From assembly GCA_020629965.1 (NCBI GenBank), contig JAHDCG010000010.1, forward strand, positions 29,649-79,700: DNA of 50,052 bases, written 5' to 3'. This document shows positions 1 through 8,622 of the stretch, in pieces (position 1 is the first letter of the stretch; each line of letters begins with the position of its first letter). The notes beneath the pieces were generated by a model. It did no database searches. It worked only from the letters and a program-made list of their open reading frames with translations, and was not told where the DNA came from. The translations under genes and the position numbers were made by a program. The DNA comes from Saprospiraceae bacterium (lineage in GTDB: Bacteria > Bacteroidota > Bacteroidia > Chitinophagales > Saprospiraceae).

Positions 1-21
1 AATCAGTGCGGCAACAACCCA

Positions 22-48
22 AACGACTCCAACCATTCTAACAAAATA
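22..48. repeat. Nine-base periodic leader before the first gene
   Basis: The bases before the first gene contain about three 9-nt units of the form AAC-N-AYTC-N (AACGACTCC, AACCATTCT, AACAAAATA). A similar run lies at 35133-35150 (AACGACTCG, AACCACTCA). It ends about 16 bases before the ATG at 64. The window edge cuts the upstream context, so it is not known whether the array is longer. Confidence 0.4.
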
Positions 49-63
49 AAACCTTTTCACACC

Positions 64-525
64 ATGTATCGCAAAGTAAAAATAGACACCGGAACCATGA
101 TTGTTTCGGCTTTGGTAATGATATTATTTTTCGTCGGCATGTTTTACCTCGTCGGCGGCATCATGAAAGTATTGACGTGGGCGGCTCCCGCCTTGTTGAT
201 TCTCGCCCTCATTTTCGACTATAAAACCGTGCTCAATTACGGGAAATGGCTCATCGACCTTACCAAGCGCAACCCGCTCATGGGCATCGGGGCGATTGCT
301 TTGAGCGTGCTCGCCTATCCTTTAGTGTTCACTTATCTGTTGGCGCGGGCTTATTTGTCAAAGAAAATTAAGAAAATGCAGAGTGATTATGAGACGCGAC
401 AGCAAGGTGAGTTTGCCGATTTTGAAGTCATCGACGAAAAACCGCTGCGTATCGACCTGCCGCCGCGTCGCCCGGAAGCACCGCCGAAAGAACGCGGGAA
501 TGATTATGATGAGATGTTTAAGTGA
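64..525 (+). CDS. Small integral membrane protein of unknown function
   Basis: The 153-residue product has three hydrophobic segments at about residues 11-32, 35-52 and 72-95. A charged tail follows, rich in Asp/Glu and Pro, with a proline-arginine patch near residues 132-142. There is no signal peptidase site, so it is most likely an inner-membrane protein with a cytoplasmic C-terminus. No catalytic motif was recognised. It lies on the same strand as the large AsmA-type gene, but a 195-bp gap with a heptamer array and a terminator hairpin separates them, so cotranscription is doubtful. Function is unknown; the reading frame itself is well supported by length and composition. Confidence 0.75.
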   Translation: MYRKVKIDTGTMIVSALVMILFFVGMFYLVGGIMKVLTWAAPALLILALIFDYKTVLNYGKWLIDLTKRNPLMGIGAIALSVLAYPLVFTYLLARAYLSKKIKKMQSDYETRQQGEFADFEVIDEKPLRIDLPPRRPEAPPKERGNDYDEMFK

Positions 526-575
526 TTTGAGATGTTAGATGTTAGACTTTAGATTTTAGACTCCGCTTTAACTTT
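526..575. repeat. Heptamer array, TTAGA core (copy 1)
   Basis: Starting directly after the stop codon at 525, the sequence runs in 7-nt units with core TTAGA and two changing bases (TG, TG, CT, TT), then CTCCG. A 6-nt periodic stretch follows (CTTTAA, CTTTGA, CTTTGG, CTTTTG). A closely related array fills the gap at 33122-33171. The periodicity is seen directly; the function is unknown. Confidence 0.75.
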
Positions 576-592
576 GACTTTGGCTTTTGCAG

Positions 593-635
593 AAAATACG
601 AATGTGCAACTCGGTTTGCGCGTTCGTATTTTTTT
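593..635 (+). terminator. Probable intrinsic terminator after the first gene
   Basis: AAAATACGAA at 593-602 pairs with TTCGTATTTT at 623-632. Additional TGCAA/TTTGCG-type pairing is possible in the loop, and a T run reaches 635. It sits about 70 bases after the first gene and before the AsmA-type gene, so it should end the first transcript. Confidence 0.65.
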
Positions 636-720
636 GGGGGCAGAACATAAACTCTTGCTCGTTCGTTTTTAAAAGGCAGCGATTTTGTCTGCTTAAAACA
701 CGAAATGCCGTGCGCTCGGT

Positions 721-3700
721 ATGCAAGAAAAAAACTCCGTAAATACTTCGATTTTTGGTCGCATCCTGCGGTTTTTTGCCGTCGTCGTGCTGTTGCTTTT
801 GGCGGCGGCGGGCGGTCTGTATTACTTTTCTTCGGCGCAAAGCAAAGACCGCATTCCGGCGGCTATTCTCGATTATGCGGTACAGGATTTGGGTATCGAC
901 TTAGGTTTTACTTCATATCGGGCGAGCAACGCCGACGATTTTCCTTACGTGATTTTTGAAATCGACGGGCTGTATGTCAAGGGCACCGCCGAAGATGATG
1001 CCGCCGAAAGACTGCTGAACGTCGAGCGGGTGCGCTTCAAAGTATCTCCGTGGGAAGTGCTGACCGACAAGGTACAGCTACGGGATATTTTTATCGAAGG
1101 AGCCAAAATTCGCTTTTTTAAAGACAGCACGGGTTTGAATAATGCAGATTTTAAAGAGTTTTTCGATGCTTCGGCAGGTAAACCCAAGAAGACGCGTAAC
1201 AGTCTTTTCTTTAATGAAGTTACCGCCCGCGATGTGGATTTTGCTTTTGTCGATGCGCAAAAAGGACAGCGTTTTGCGGGAAAATTTTCGCATCTGGATT
1301 TAAAAAATGAAACGCAGGGCACGGACGTTTTGCTGAATGCCGTCGCCGATGTGCATTTTGAGGGATTAACTTTCAGAGAAAAAAACGGGGCATTTTTGGA
1401 GGATAAAAAGGCGCAACTAAACCTGAATTTTGCGCTGCAAACCGACTCTATTCGCATGTACGATTCGGCTCTGCTGACTAACGGTGATACTTTACAATTG
1501 TCGGGAAATTTTTCGCGCGGCATTACTTCCGATTTTAGCCTGTCGGTGTTGAGTCGCGGTATTTTGTTGGAAAATGCGCGAGCACTTTTGAGCGATGATT
1601 TGCAAATGAAACTCGCACCTTTTGCGGTGAAAAAACCGATTGCCGCCCGCTTTCGGGTGCGCAAAAAGGCAACCGTCGGTGAGAAGCCGCGGATGCGCGC
1701 GGATTTTCGGACACTCGACACAGATTTTAAATTTAATGCGGTCGATGTGTCGGACATGTCGCTCGTCGGAGTCTGGATAAGCGACTGCCAAACCCCGCCC
1801 GGTGAGGAGGTACGGCGCGGCGAAGACTGTCTGCGCGTCCGGCGCGTGACGGGCAATTTATTCGATGCGCACCCCGTCGATTTGAGCGGCGAAATTCGGA
1901 ATTTTAAAACGCTCGAACTCAGCGCAAAAGGTACGGCAACAATGGATTTGCCCGCTTTGCAGCCGTATTTGGAAAAGACAATTTGGGAACTGAAGGCCGG
2001 CAAAGCGGACGTCGAAATCGACTACACCGGCAATTTTTCGGAGATACTGAAAAGCAAATTTCGGCAGCGCAAAGGACTGACGGCGCAGGTAAAAATCCGC
2101 AATGCGCGGGCGGAGGCTTACGATATCCCTTTGGAAAATATCAACGGAAATGTGGGGCTGACGGCTCTGCGGGCAAACACCTCAGACTTTACTTTTTCTT
2201 ACAAAAATACGCCGCTGCGGCTGCGCGGTTCGATGCAAAATGTTCTGCGGTACTTGTTTGAAGCGGATGTGGTTTTACAGTCCGATTTGGAGCTTTACGC
2301 GCGGGAAGTCGATGTAGAAAAGTTCACTTCCGAGACTTACAACAGCAGCGACAAAACACTCAGCCTTAGCCTTTTAGACGAGCAGGTTGCAAAAATTTCC
2401 GATGCCGTTACCGAAATTATTACGGGAAAAGCAGCCGTCGAAATCGACCGTGCTTTCTACCGCACGACGGAGGCAAAAAACACAAATTTCACTCTCGAAT
2501 GGCGAGATACAAACAGCGCAAAATTTAGTCCGCAAAAGCCTTTTTTCGCTCTTAAAAACTTCCGCACGACAGTTGCCGACTCGCTGCAATTACAAATGAA
2601 TGCCCGCGCTTTTTCCGCCGACAATCCGCGCATCGAAGCCGATATTGCCTTGCAATCTCCTTTCTCCGCCCTGCCGCCGGCATTTTTAAATGAGAAAATA
2701 AAATTTGAAAAAGGCGCAACGGAAATCAATGCCGCCGCCGAGTTTTTACTCGCCGATTTAGAAAATTTAAACGCCGAAAATCTCGAACTCAGCGGCAATT
2801 TAAAAATCAAAAACACCGCGATTTATCTGCCCGAAAGCGAAGTGCGCCTCAGCGGTCTCAATTCCGAAATTTCTTACACCGAAGACAGCATTTCTCTGCA
2901 GCCCCTGCGCGGAAAAGTCCTCGGCAATCGCGCCGTCGTGACGGGTACGGTAGCGAACTATTTATCGTATTTCGACAACGGAAAAAAGAAAACGAAAAGC
3001 GATTTAAAAATTAAAATTCCGCGTTTTTCCGCCAAAAAACTAACGGGCGCAAACACCGACGAAGCCTTTGCCGCTAAGACTTTTTTCGCCGACCTCCTCC
3101 CCTTCTTTCGCAAAATGCGCGGTACGGCAGACATTGAAATCGCAGACTTTGCCGTACAGGATTTTCCGCTGAAAAACCTTTCTTTTTCACTCGCCGCCAA
3201 AAAGGATAATGCCGGAAAAATCAACTTGGAAATGAGTGATATTTCCGCCCTGCTTTTCGACGATGCGCCGCTGTTGGCAGACGTAAAAATCATCGACCTC
3301 GCCGACCCGCTGCTGACCGTTAATCTGGAAACTAAAATGGCGGTCGAGGACTTTAGTCGCTTGCTCAAAAACGATAATTTTCGACCCGAAGCGGGCACGA
3401 CCGACCTCAAAATTACCTACGCGAATAAACTGCGCGACTCGCTTAACGTGCAGCATTATCTGCTCGACGGCGACCTCAACGGCAGGATTGAATTCAGCGA
3501 AGGGGCGGTCGCTTACCCCCCGCGCGGCTTGACTTTTGACCGGATGAACGGCTATGTGACCTATTCGCGCGACGCGGGTCTGCAAGTCAATTTCGACGAC
3601 ATGTTGTTCAATGAAAACACCGTCAGTATCGACGGTCGGGTACAGGATTTCTTCCCTTTCTTTTTTGAGGAAAACGAGGATTTTATTTTGGAAATGAATT

Positions 3701-4584
3701 TGCGCTCGCCGTTGATTGATTTCAAAAAATTCAGAACGCCGAAAGCGATTGCCGAAGAGCTGACCGAGGCGGAAATTGCGGAAGCGACCGCGACGGAAAA
3801 CGTTATCGACCGCTTACTGGCGGAGGGAAAACTATCTTTAAACTTGCAGGCGGATAAGGTGGTTTACGTGGATTTTACGGGAGAAAATGTCGTCGGGCGC
3901 GCCGATATTACGGACAATGATGTGCGTCTCGACACTTTCAGAATGCAAACCGCCGACGGCACAATGGGTTTGAATGCGGTCATCAACAACATCGACAAAG
4001 ACTTTCCGCTGATGATTTTGGATTTGGATTTTGCGGAAATTAACGCGCCGAAAGCCTTCCGAGGTTTTCAAAATTTCGGACAAACGACCCTGACCGACGA
4101 GAACCTAAAGGGCACTGTCGATGCCGAAATTGCCTTCTCGACGGTGCTCAATAACAACTACGAAGTGCAGTCCGAAACGATGCACGGTACGCTCGATTTG
4201 CACATCAGCGACGGCGAGTTTATCGACTTCAGCGGGCTTAATAATCTGGACGGTTTTTTATGGAAAAACCGTCGCCTCGACCACGTTTATTTTAGTGATT
4301 TGCAGGTTAAAATCGACGTCGAGGGGGAGGATTTGCACTTTGCACCGTTTACTTTCAACTCGACCGCCGCCCGCTTTACGATGGAAGGCACGTACACTTT
4401 CAGCGATGCGGACAGAACCGACCTCTACATCGAAGTGCCGCTCGGCAATATTTTTACGCGCTACGTGAACCGCGAAACGATACGCAAAAATTATAAAAAA
4501 CGCGGCGGCATTCCGATTATCGTACACGTGACGGAGAAGCGGAAGGAGTTGGAATTCGGGTTTGGATTGTATCGGAAGGAGTAG
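721..4584 (+). CDS. AsmA-family protein (large, TamB/AsmA-like)
   Basis: The 1287-residue protein starts with a short basic segment and one strong transmembrane helix at about residues 12-35 ending in a Gly/Tyr-rich stretch. A very long, beta-rich periplasmic region follows, without cysteine clusters or catalytic motifs. The last 300 residues carry the AsmA C-terminal-like pattern of alternating hydrophobic strands. Family members are anchored in the inner membrane, reach across the periplasm and are implicated in lipid movement to, or assembly of, the outer membrane. The ATG at 721 was chosen because it places the membrane helix near the N-terminus. The gene is alone between a terminator and the Uma2 genes. 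The family call is firm; the substrate is unknown. Confidence 0.85.
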   Translation: MQEKNSVNTSIFGRILRFFAVVVLLLLAAAGGLYYFSSAQSKDRIPAAILDYAVQDLGIDLGFTSYRASNADDFPYVIFEIDGLYVKGTAEDDAAERLLNVERVRFKVSPWEVLTDKVQLRDIFIEGAKIRFFKDSTGLNNADFKEFFDASAGKPKKTRNSLFFNEVTARDVDFAFVDAQKGQRFAGKFSHLDLKNETQGTDVLLNAVADVHFEGLTFREKNGAFLEDKKAQLNLNFALQTDSIRMYDSALLTNGDTLQLSGNFSRGITSDFSLSVLSRGILLENARALLSDDLQMKLAPFAVKKPIAARFRVRKKATVGEKPRMRADFRTLDTDFKFNAVDVSDMSLVGVWISDCQTPPGEEVRRGEDCLRVRRVTGNLFDAHPVDLSGEIRNFKTLELSAKGTATMDLPALQPYLEKTIWELKAGKADVEIDYTGNFSEILKSKFRQRKGLTAQVKIRNARAEAYDIPLENINGNVGLTALRANTSDFTFSYKNTPLRLRGSMQNVLRYLFEADVVLQSDLELYAREVDVEKFTSETYNSSDKTLSLSLLDEQVAKISDAVTEIITGKAAVEIDRAFYRTTEAKNTNFTLEWRDTNSAKFSPQKPFFALKNFRTTVADSLQLQMNARAFSADNPRIEADIALQSPFSALPPAFLNEKIKFEKGATEINAAAEFLLADLENLNAENLELSGNLKIKNTAIYLPESEVRLSGLNSEISYTEDSISLQPLRGKVLGNRAVVTGTVANYLSYFDNGKKKTKSDLKIKIPRFSAKKLTGANTDEAFAAKTFFADLLPFFRKMRGTADIEIADFAVQDFPLKNLSFSLAAKKDNAGKINLEMSDISALLFDDAPLLADVKIIDLADPLLTVNLETKMAVEDFSRLLKNDNFRPEAGTTDLKITYANKLRDSLNVQHYLLDGDLNGRIEFSEGAVAYPPRGLTFDRMNGYVTYSRDAGLQVNFDDMLFNENTVSIDGRVQDFFPFFFEENEDFILEMNLRSPLIDFKKFRTPKAIAEELTEAEIAEATATENVIDRLLAEGKLSLNLQADKVVYVDFTGENVVGRADITDNDVRLDTFRMQTADGTMGLNAVINNIDKDFPLMILDLDFAEINAPKAFRGFQNFGQTTLTDENLKGTVDAEIAFSTVLNNNYEVQSETMHGTLDLHISDGEFIDFSGLNNLDGFLWKNRRLDHVYFSDLQVKIDVEGEDLHFAPFTFNSTAARFTMEGTYTFSDADRTDLYIEVPLGNIFTRYVNRETIRKNYKKRGGIPIIVHVTEKRKELEFGFGLYRKE

Positions 4585-4588
4585 GTTT

Positions 4589-4621
4589 TTTGTTTTAATT
4601 CCGAAAAGTCCTTTATCTTTG
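4589..4621 (+). promoter_or_regulatory. Bacteroidota-type promoter for the first Uma2 gene
   Basis: TTTG at 4589-4592 and TATCTTTG at 4614-4621 are separated by 21 bases. They match the TTTG / TANNTTTG pattern of Bacteroidota housekeeping promoters. The box ends 15 bases before the chosen ATG at 4637, implying a very short leader and supporting that start over the upstream in-frame ATG at 4562. Confidence 0.6.
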
Positions 4622-4636
4622 GAGAAAAAATTGAAT

Positions 4637-5272
4637 ATGCTTTCGGTACTTAATCAGTTTTTGTCGCAGCCTTTTTACTCTGTTGAAGAATATATTGCCT
4701 TTGAAGAGAAAACCGAGGTACGTCACGAATATCACAACGGAAAACTACGCCCTATGTCCGGAGGAAGTCGTCGCCACTCATCAATTATCGGTCAAATCAC
4801 TTATTTGTTAATTAAAGAATTTATTGAGCAAAGTAATGACTGTGTTGCAATGCCAAATGATATGCGCGTTTTTGTGAAGAGCAGAAACAAGGGTTTATAT
4901 CCGGATGTGGTCGTTTGTTGCGGTAAAGAAGAATACACATTTCCCGACCGAACCGACTTTGTGTCTAATCCTACGGCTCTCTTCGAGGTGTTGTCACCGA
5001 GTACGGAAGCGTATGATTTATCGGAAAAATTCGACATTTATCAGGAGTTGGACACTTTAAAAGAGTATGTAATTGTGCATCAATCACACTGTCACGTAGA
5101 AGTGAGGAGCTTGATAGATGCGGAAAAAAATTCTTGGAAACTCTCTTTTTATAAAAATCTGACCGATGTTGTTCGTTTAAATTCATTGGGAGTAGAACTG
5201 CCGCTTTCGGTAATTTATCGAAATATTATTTTTGATAAAGATGTTACGGATGATGAGGAAACTTTAATATAA
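4637..5272 (+). CDS. Uma2 family putative endonuclease (DUF820), copy 1
   Basis: The 211-residue protein has the Uma2 restriction-endonuclease-like fold. Visible hallmarks are YHNGKLRPMSGG near residue 35, YPDVVVCC with the PD-type aspartate near residue 95, FEVLSPST carrying the E of the (D/E)xK region, and EYVIVHQ. The upstream ATG at 4562 lies inside the end of the AsmA-type gene and adds 25 unaligned residues. The start at 4637 matches the N-terminus of the downstream paralogue and follows a good promoter box. Uma2 proteins are widely multiplied in cyanobacteria and some Bacteroidota; their biological role is unsettled. This one forms a tandem pair with the next gene. Confidence 0.88.
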   Translation: MLSVLNQFLSQPFYSVEEYIAFEEKTEVRHEYHNGKLRPMSGGSRRHSSIIGQITYLLIKEFIEQSNDCVAMPNDMRVFVKSRNKGLYPDVVVCCGKEEYTFPDRTDFVSNPTALFEVLSPSTEAYDLSEKFDIYQELDTLKEYVIVHQSHCHVEVRSLIDAEKNSWKLSFYKNLTDVVRLNSLGVELPLSVIYRNIIFDKDVTDDEETLI

Positions 5273-5276
5273 AACG

Positions 5277-5297
5277 CCGGACTTTGAAAAGTTCCGG
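5277..5297 (+). terminator. Weak hairpin between the Uma2 paralogues
   Basis: CCGGA at 5277-5281 and TCCGG at 5293-5297 can pair, with CTTT/AAAG extending the stem past one bulged base. A short T-rich stretch follows. It could attenuate transcription between the two copies but is weaker than the other terminators here. Confidence 0.35.
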
Positions 5298-5338
5298 TTT
5301 GTAAGCGACTTAAACGAAACATTTTATAAAAAGCAATT

Positions 5339-5971
5339 ATGCTGTTAGTACTCAATCAGTCTTTATCGCAACCTTTTTACTCTGTCGAAGAATATCTCGC
5401 TTTAGAGAAAAAAACAGGTATGCGCTATGAATATTACAACGGAAAACTACGCCCTATGCCCGGAGGTACACAACGACACAGTCAAATTGAAGTAAATCTG
5501 ACAACTCAACTCCACTTGACTATCAGGGCAAATAAAAAACGGTGTAAGGTTTTTAGTAATGATTTGAAAATTGCGATGCCCGACTCCAAAAAATACCTGT
5601 ATCCCGATGCGGTCGTTTGCTGCGGAGAAGCAGCTTACAATGTTTCTTCTAAAACGGGTTGGACTACTAATCCGTTGATAATTTTTGAGGTGCTGTCACG
5701 GAGTACGTCCTCTTATGATACCGGTGAAAAATTCGGTATTTATCAGCAATTGGAAAGTTTTAAAGAGTATGTCATCATCCATCAAACAAAGAAGTTAGTA
5801 GAAGTGCGCACTTTTAGTAAAGGTACTTCATGGTCGTTTGCTTTCTATAAAGAACCAAATGATATGATTAAACTGCAATCTTTAGGTATCGAGTTATCTT
5901 TAGAGGAAATCTATTATGACATTATAACTGATGAAGACGAGACGGATGAAGTCGTTGAAATTGACAGTTAA
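5339..5971 (+). CDS. Uma2 family putative endonuclease (DUF820), copy 2
   Basis: The 210-residue product is a paralogue of the upstream gene, with the same N-terminal SQPFYSVEEY block and YYNGKLRPMPGG. It also keeps YPDAVVCC with the PD aspartate, FEVLSRST and EYVIIHQ. The two proteins differ most in their middle helices and C-termini, so this is an older duplication rather than a recent copy. The second copy has R where the first has P after FEVLS. The C-terminus is acidic (DEDETDEVVEID). The gene ends 28 bases from the convergent membrane protein gene. The nuclease-fold assignment rests on family motifs; activity is not shown. Confidence 0.88.
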   Translation: MLLVLNQSLSQPFYSVEEYLALEKKTGMRYEYYNGKLRPMPGGTQRHSQIEVNLTTQLHLTIRANKKRCKVFSNDLKIAMPDSKKYLYPDAVVCCGEAAYNVSSKTGWTTNPLIIFEVLSRSTSSYDTGEKFGIYQQLESFKEYVIIHQTKKLVEVRTFSKGTSWSFAFYKEPNDMIKLQSLGIELSLEEIYYDIITDEDETDEVVEIDS

Positions 5972-5999
5972 AACAAAACTCACATTTTCATCAATAAAA

Positions 6000-7316
6000 T
6001 TACTCAACTCCGGATTTATTGTTCACCCCAAAAAACGAAATCTCAAACACAATCGCCACGCCGATAAACAACGGCACCATGAACAGATAGCCGAACGGCA
6101 CATAAATGAAACCGTAAAACCAAGTCAAATAAAATTTCAAACCAATCATTAAGTACAGCCGAATGTCGGTTGTGAGTCGGTACTTTTTAATCAGAAAATA
6201 ACCCGCCGCCAAAGCCGCCGCCGCCGCAAAAGAAACGATAGCGTGCGCCGCTCTCGCCGCGCTCATTTTATCCAAAGCCGTGCCCGGCGTATTGTTGTAA
6301 AACCAACCCGAAAAACTCAATCCCTGAAACAAATGATAGGGTTTTTCGCCGACCTGTTGCCACCCTTGTATGCTCCACTGACGAATAGCGGTCGTTTTAT
6401 AGTACGCCAATCCGTCGGTCAAAATGCTCCAATCCTGCGCCAAAAAAGGAATAACGTACAGCAGCAAAACCCCGCCGATGCACCACAGCCCGAGCCGCAG
6501 CGTCTTTCGGAAGCCGTATTCTATCCAAAAAATAACGAGGGTCAGCGGCAACCAAAAGCTGAAAGCGTAGCGAGATAACAAACAACATACAATACCTAAA
6601 GCGAAAAACCACAGGCGATTTTTATTCATCAGCCCCAAACATAAAATCCAGTAGTAAGCAATCGGCAGCAACTCAACGGCGTGACCGAACACTTTGGGTT
6701 CATAATCAAAAAAGTAGCTGAGCAGCAGAAAAGGAAGACCGAGTTTCAGTAAAATCTCGGGCAGGGTTTGCGTATTGCGGCGCAGCAAAGTCCACATCCA
6801 CACGGCAAGAACGAGCAGAAAACCCAGATAAGCCGTCCACCGGTAGTCGATGTGCAGCAACTCGGAAAAAGTGTAGGGCAGCCACATCATCGGAAAGTAA
6901 GTCGGCAGCACCGTCCACGTCTCGAAGACCATCGGCGTGTAAGGAAACTCACCCGCCAACATACGACGCACGTACAGTTCTAAATTAGGAATGATGTCGG
7001 ACTGCTCGGGCGTAATCGGATAAGTCGCGTAAATCGGCAGCATTTTAGTCGCCCCCCAAGCCGCCAAACCGAGAAAAACAACCGCTGTAATAATTTTCCG
7101 CAGCGGAAAACGAAACGACCCGACGGGCAAAGTCAATGCGGAATCTTTGCGCAGATGATAAAACGCCCCCGCACAAAACAGCAGAGAATACAGCAGCCAA
7201 TACGCCGGACTGCGGTATGCGCCGTATTGATTGCGCATTTCGGTCTGCAAAATTAACTCGCCGTACAGACCGATGCACATCGCCGCAAGGCTGAGAAAGA
7301 ATAAGACTTTTTTCAT
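6000..7316 (-). CDS. Polytopic membrane protein, glycosyltransferase GT-C-like
   Basis: The 438-residue protein has about ten to eleven hydrophobic helices spread along its whole length. The first external loop, after the second helix, holds the segment around residues 95-130 with conserved-looking acidic and aromatic residues. This topology resembles the DUF2029/GT87 and related GT-C polyprenol-phosphate-dependent mannosyltransferases, but no DD or DE signature was identified with confidence. It would act in the inner membrane. Its neighbours (Uma2 genes and a DUF1016 gene) do not suggest a pathway. A promoter box lies 19 bases before the ATG. It could be any multi-pass protein of the same size, so the enzymatic call is tentative. 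Confidence 0.6.
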   Translation of the reverse strand: MKKVLFFLSLAAMCIGLYGELILQTEMRNQYGAYRSPAYWLLYSLLFCAGAFYHLRKDSALTLPVGSFRFPLRKIITAVVFLGLAAWGATKMLPIYATYPITPEQSDIIPNLELYVRRMLAGEFPYTPMVFETWTVLPTYFPMMWLPYTFSELLHIDYRWTAYLGFLLVLAVWMWTLLRRNTQTLPEILLKLGLPFLLLSYFFDYEPKVFGHAVELLPIAYYWILCLGLMNKNRLWFFALGIVCCLLSRYAFSFWLPLTLVIFWIEYGFRKTLRLGLWCIGGVLLLYVIPFLAQDWSILTDGLAYYKTTAIRQWSIQGWQQVGEKPYHLFQGLSFSGWFYNNTPGTALDKMSAARAAHAIVSFAAAAALAAGYFLIKKYRLTTDIRLYLMIGLKFYLTWFYGFIYVPFGYLFMVPLFIGVAIVFEISFFGVNNKSGVE

Positions 7317-7335
7317 GCTGCTTTTCGTTTTGCCG

Positions 7336-7343
7336 CAAAGGTA
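7336..7343 (-). promoter_or_regulatory. Promoter -7 box for the polytopic membrane protein gene
   Basis: On the minus strand TACCTTTG matches TANNTTTG and lies 19 bases before the start codon at 7316. No good TTTG -33 box was found at the usual distance, so only the -7 element is claimed. Confidence 0.45.
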
Positions 7344-7372
7344 GAAAAAAGGTTGAAGTGTACGGGAATGAG

Positions 7373-7399
7373 AAAAGGTCAGACGGGGGCTGACCTTTT
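7373..7399 (-). terminator. Intrinsic terminator after the DUF1016 gene
   Basis: AAAAGGTCAG at 7373-7382 and CTGACCTTTT at 7390-7399 form a perfect 10-bp stem with a 7-base loop. It is 28 bases past the stop codon of the DUF1016 gene on the minus strand. The T run is short but the stem is symmetrical and could work in both directions. Confidence 0.6.
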
Positions 7400-7426
7400 G
7401 CGTGCTATCGACTGCTACTGAAAAAT

Positions 7427-8497
7427 TTACAAAGTATCATCAATTTCACCTTTACTCTCAATAATCGCTTTCAATTCTTTTTTGCTCGGCAAGACGGTTT
7501 GGTATTTACTCGCAAATATCTGTTTATTATCTTCCGGCAAAGTAATTTTCACGAGGGCGTTACTTTTGTCTTTACACAGTACGATGCCGATGGTTTTGTT
7601 TTCAAAATCTAATTTGACAAAGCGGTCATAGTAATTGACATACATCTGCATTTGTCCTAAATCCTGATGCGTCAACTTACCGATTTTCAAGTCGATAATC
7701 ACAAAACATTGCAAAATTCGGTTGTAAAAAACCAAATCGACTCGGTAATGCTCTTCATCAAAAGTAAACCGAACCTGCCGCCCGACAAATGTGAACCCCT
7801 TACCCAATTCCAACAGAAAATGCTCTAATTTATCAATCAGACTTTGCTCCAAATCACTCTCACTGTATTTCTCTTCCTCAGGCAATCCGACAAATTCCAA
7901 AACATAAGGGTCTTTTAAAACATCTTCGGGCTTCTCGATTATCTGCCCTTTTTCCGCAAGTTCTTTTACACCTTTTTTGTCTCGACTCAATACCAAACGC
8001 TCATACAGTGCCGAATTATATTGACGTTTCAGTTCTTTCAAACTCCAACTGTTTTTTATCGCCTCTATTTCATAAAAATTTCTTTCCTCTCGGTTCTTAA
8101 TTCTCATTAAAATCAAATAATGCGACCACCCCAAAGCGAAGTCCGAAGGCAAGCCGTCCGACTGTCGCATCAGCATTTTTTCAGACTCGCCGGAAAGTCT
8201 CTGCCCTTTTCGATATGCCAAATAAAACTGTCGCATTTGCTTGAGATTCGTCTCCGAAAAGCCCTTGCCGAACTCCCGCATCAATTTTTCCGAAACATTT
8301 TTGAGCGTTGTATCTCCGTAATCGTCTCGCTCTTTTCCCTTCTTTTCTTCCTCCGTAATAATTCTGCCGAGTTGAAAATAGGTGTTCACCATTTTGTGGT
8401 TAATCGACCGAACGACCGAGGTGCGCGCTTCTTGTAATATATCTCTCATTTTCAGAAAAAATTCTTGATTTTGTAATGACTCTTGCTCTTCGCTCAT
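7427..8497 (-). CDS. DUF1016 / YhcG-type PD-(D/E)XK nuclease domain protein
   Basis: The 356-residue protein matches the YhcG family. The N-terminal DUF1016 helical region (about residues 10-170) contains the typical YFQLGRIITEEEKKG and GFSETNLKQMRQFY segments. The C-terminal nuclease-like domain (about 235-295) contains YRVDLVFYN and FVIIDLKIG, the D...(D/E)xK core. The length is that of complete family members. Such proteins are common in accessory regions and are often found with defence or mobile genes, but no partner was seen here: it is a single gene with its own promoter box and terminator. DNA cleavage is inferred from the fold, not shown. Confidence 0.92.
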   Translation of the reverse strand: MSEEQESLQNQEFFLKMRDILQEARTSVVRSINHKMVNTYFQLGRIITEEEKKGKERDDYGDTTLKNVSEKLMREFGKGFSETNLKQMRQFYLAYRKGQRLSGESEKMLMRQSDGLPSDFALGWSHYLILMRIKNREERNFYEIEAIKNSWSLKELKRQYNSALYERLVLSRDKKGVKELAEKGQIIEKPEDVLKDPYVLEFVGLPEEEKYSESDLEQSLIDKLEHFLLELGKGFTFVGRQVRFTFDEEHYRVDLVFYNRILQCFVIIDLKIGKLTHQDLGQMQMYVNYYDRFVKLDFENKTIGIVLCKDKSNALVKITLPEDNKQIFASKYQTVLPSKKELKAIIESKGEIDDTL

Positions 8498-8513
8498 CGT
8501 ATGCTGTTTTCGA

Positions 8514-8521
8514 CAAAGTTA
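8514..8521 (-). promoter_or_regulatory. Promoter -7 box for the DUF1016 gene
   Basis: TAACTTTG on the minus strand fits TANNTTTG and lies 16 bases before the start codon at 8497. A TTTG at 8549-8552 is too far away (27 bases) to be a standard -33 box. Confidence 0.4.
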
Positions 8522-8566
8522 TCATTTTTTAGCGATTGCCGCAGAAAACAAATTTTCTAAAAAAAA

Positions 8567-8595
8567 ATACGGAGCACTTTGACAATGCTCCGTAT
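8567..8595 (-). terminator. Intrinsic terminator after the vWA lipoprotein gene
   Basis: ATACGGAGCA at 8567-8576 pairs perfectly with TGCTCCGTAT at 8586-8595. On the minus strand the stem is followed by a run of seven to eight T. It lies 28 bases after the stop of the lipoprotein gene. Confidence 0.8.
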
Positions 8596-8622
8596 CGGTT
8601 TTTTCTGTTTTTCAATTCTCAC

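Noticed and set aside
945..2003. A 352-codon open frame on the minus strand inside the AsmA-type gene
   Set aside because: It is fully contained in a well-supported gene, is rich in Ser/Lys/Arg from the reversed codon pattern, and has no domain or signal.
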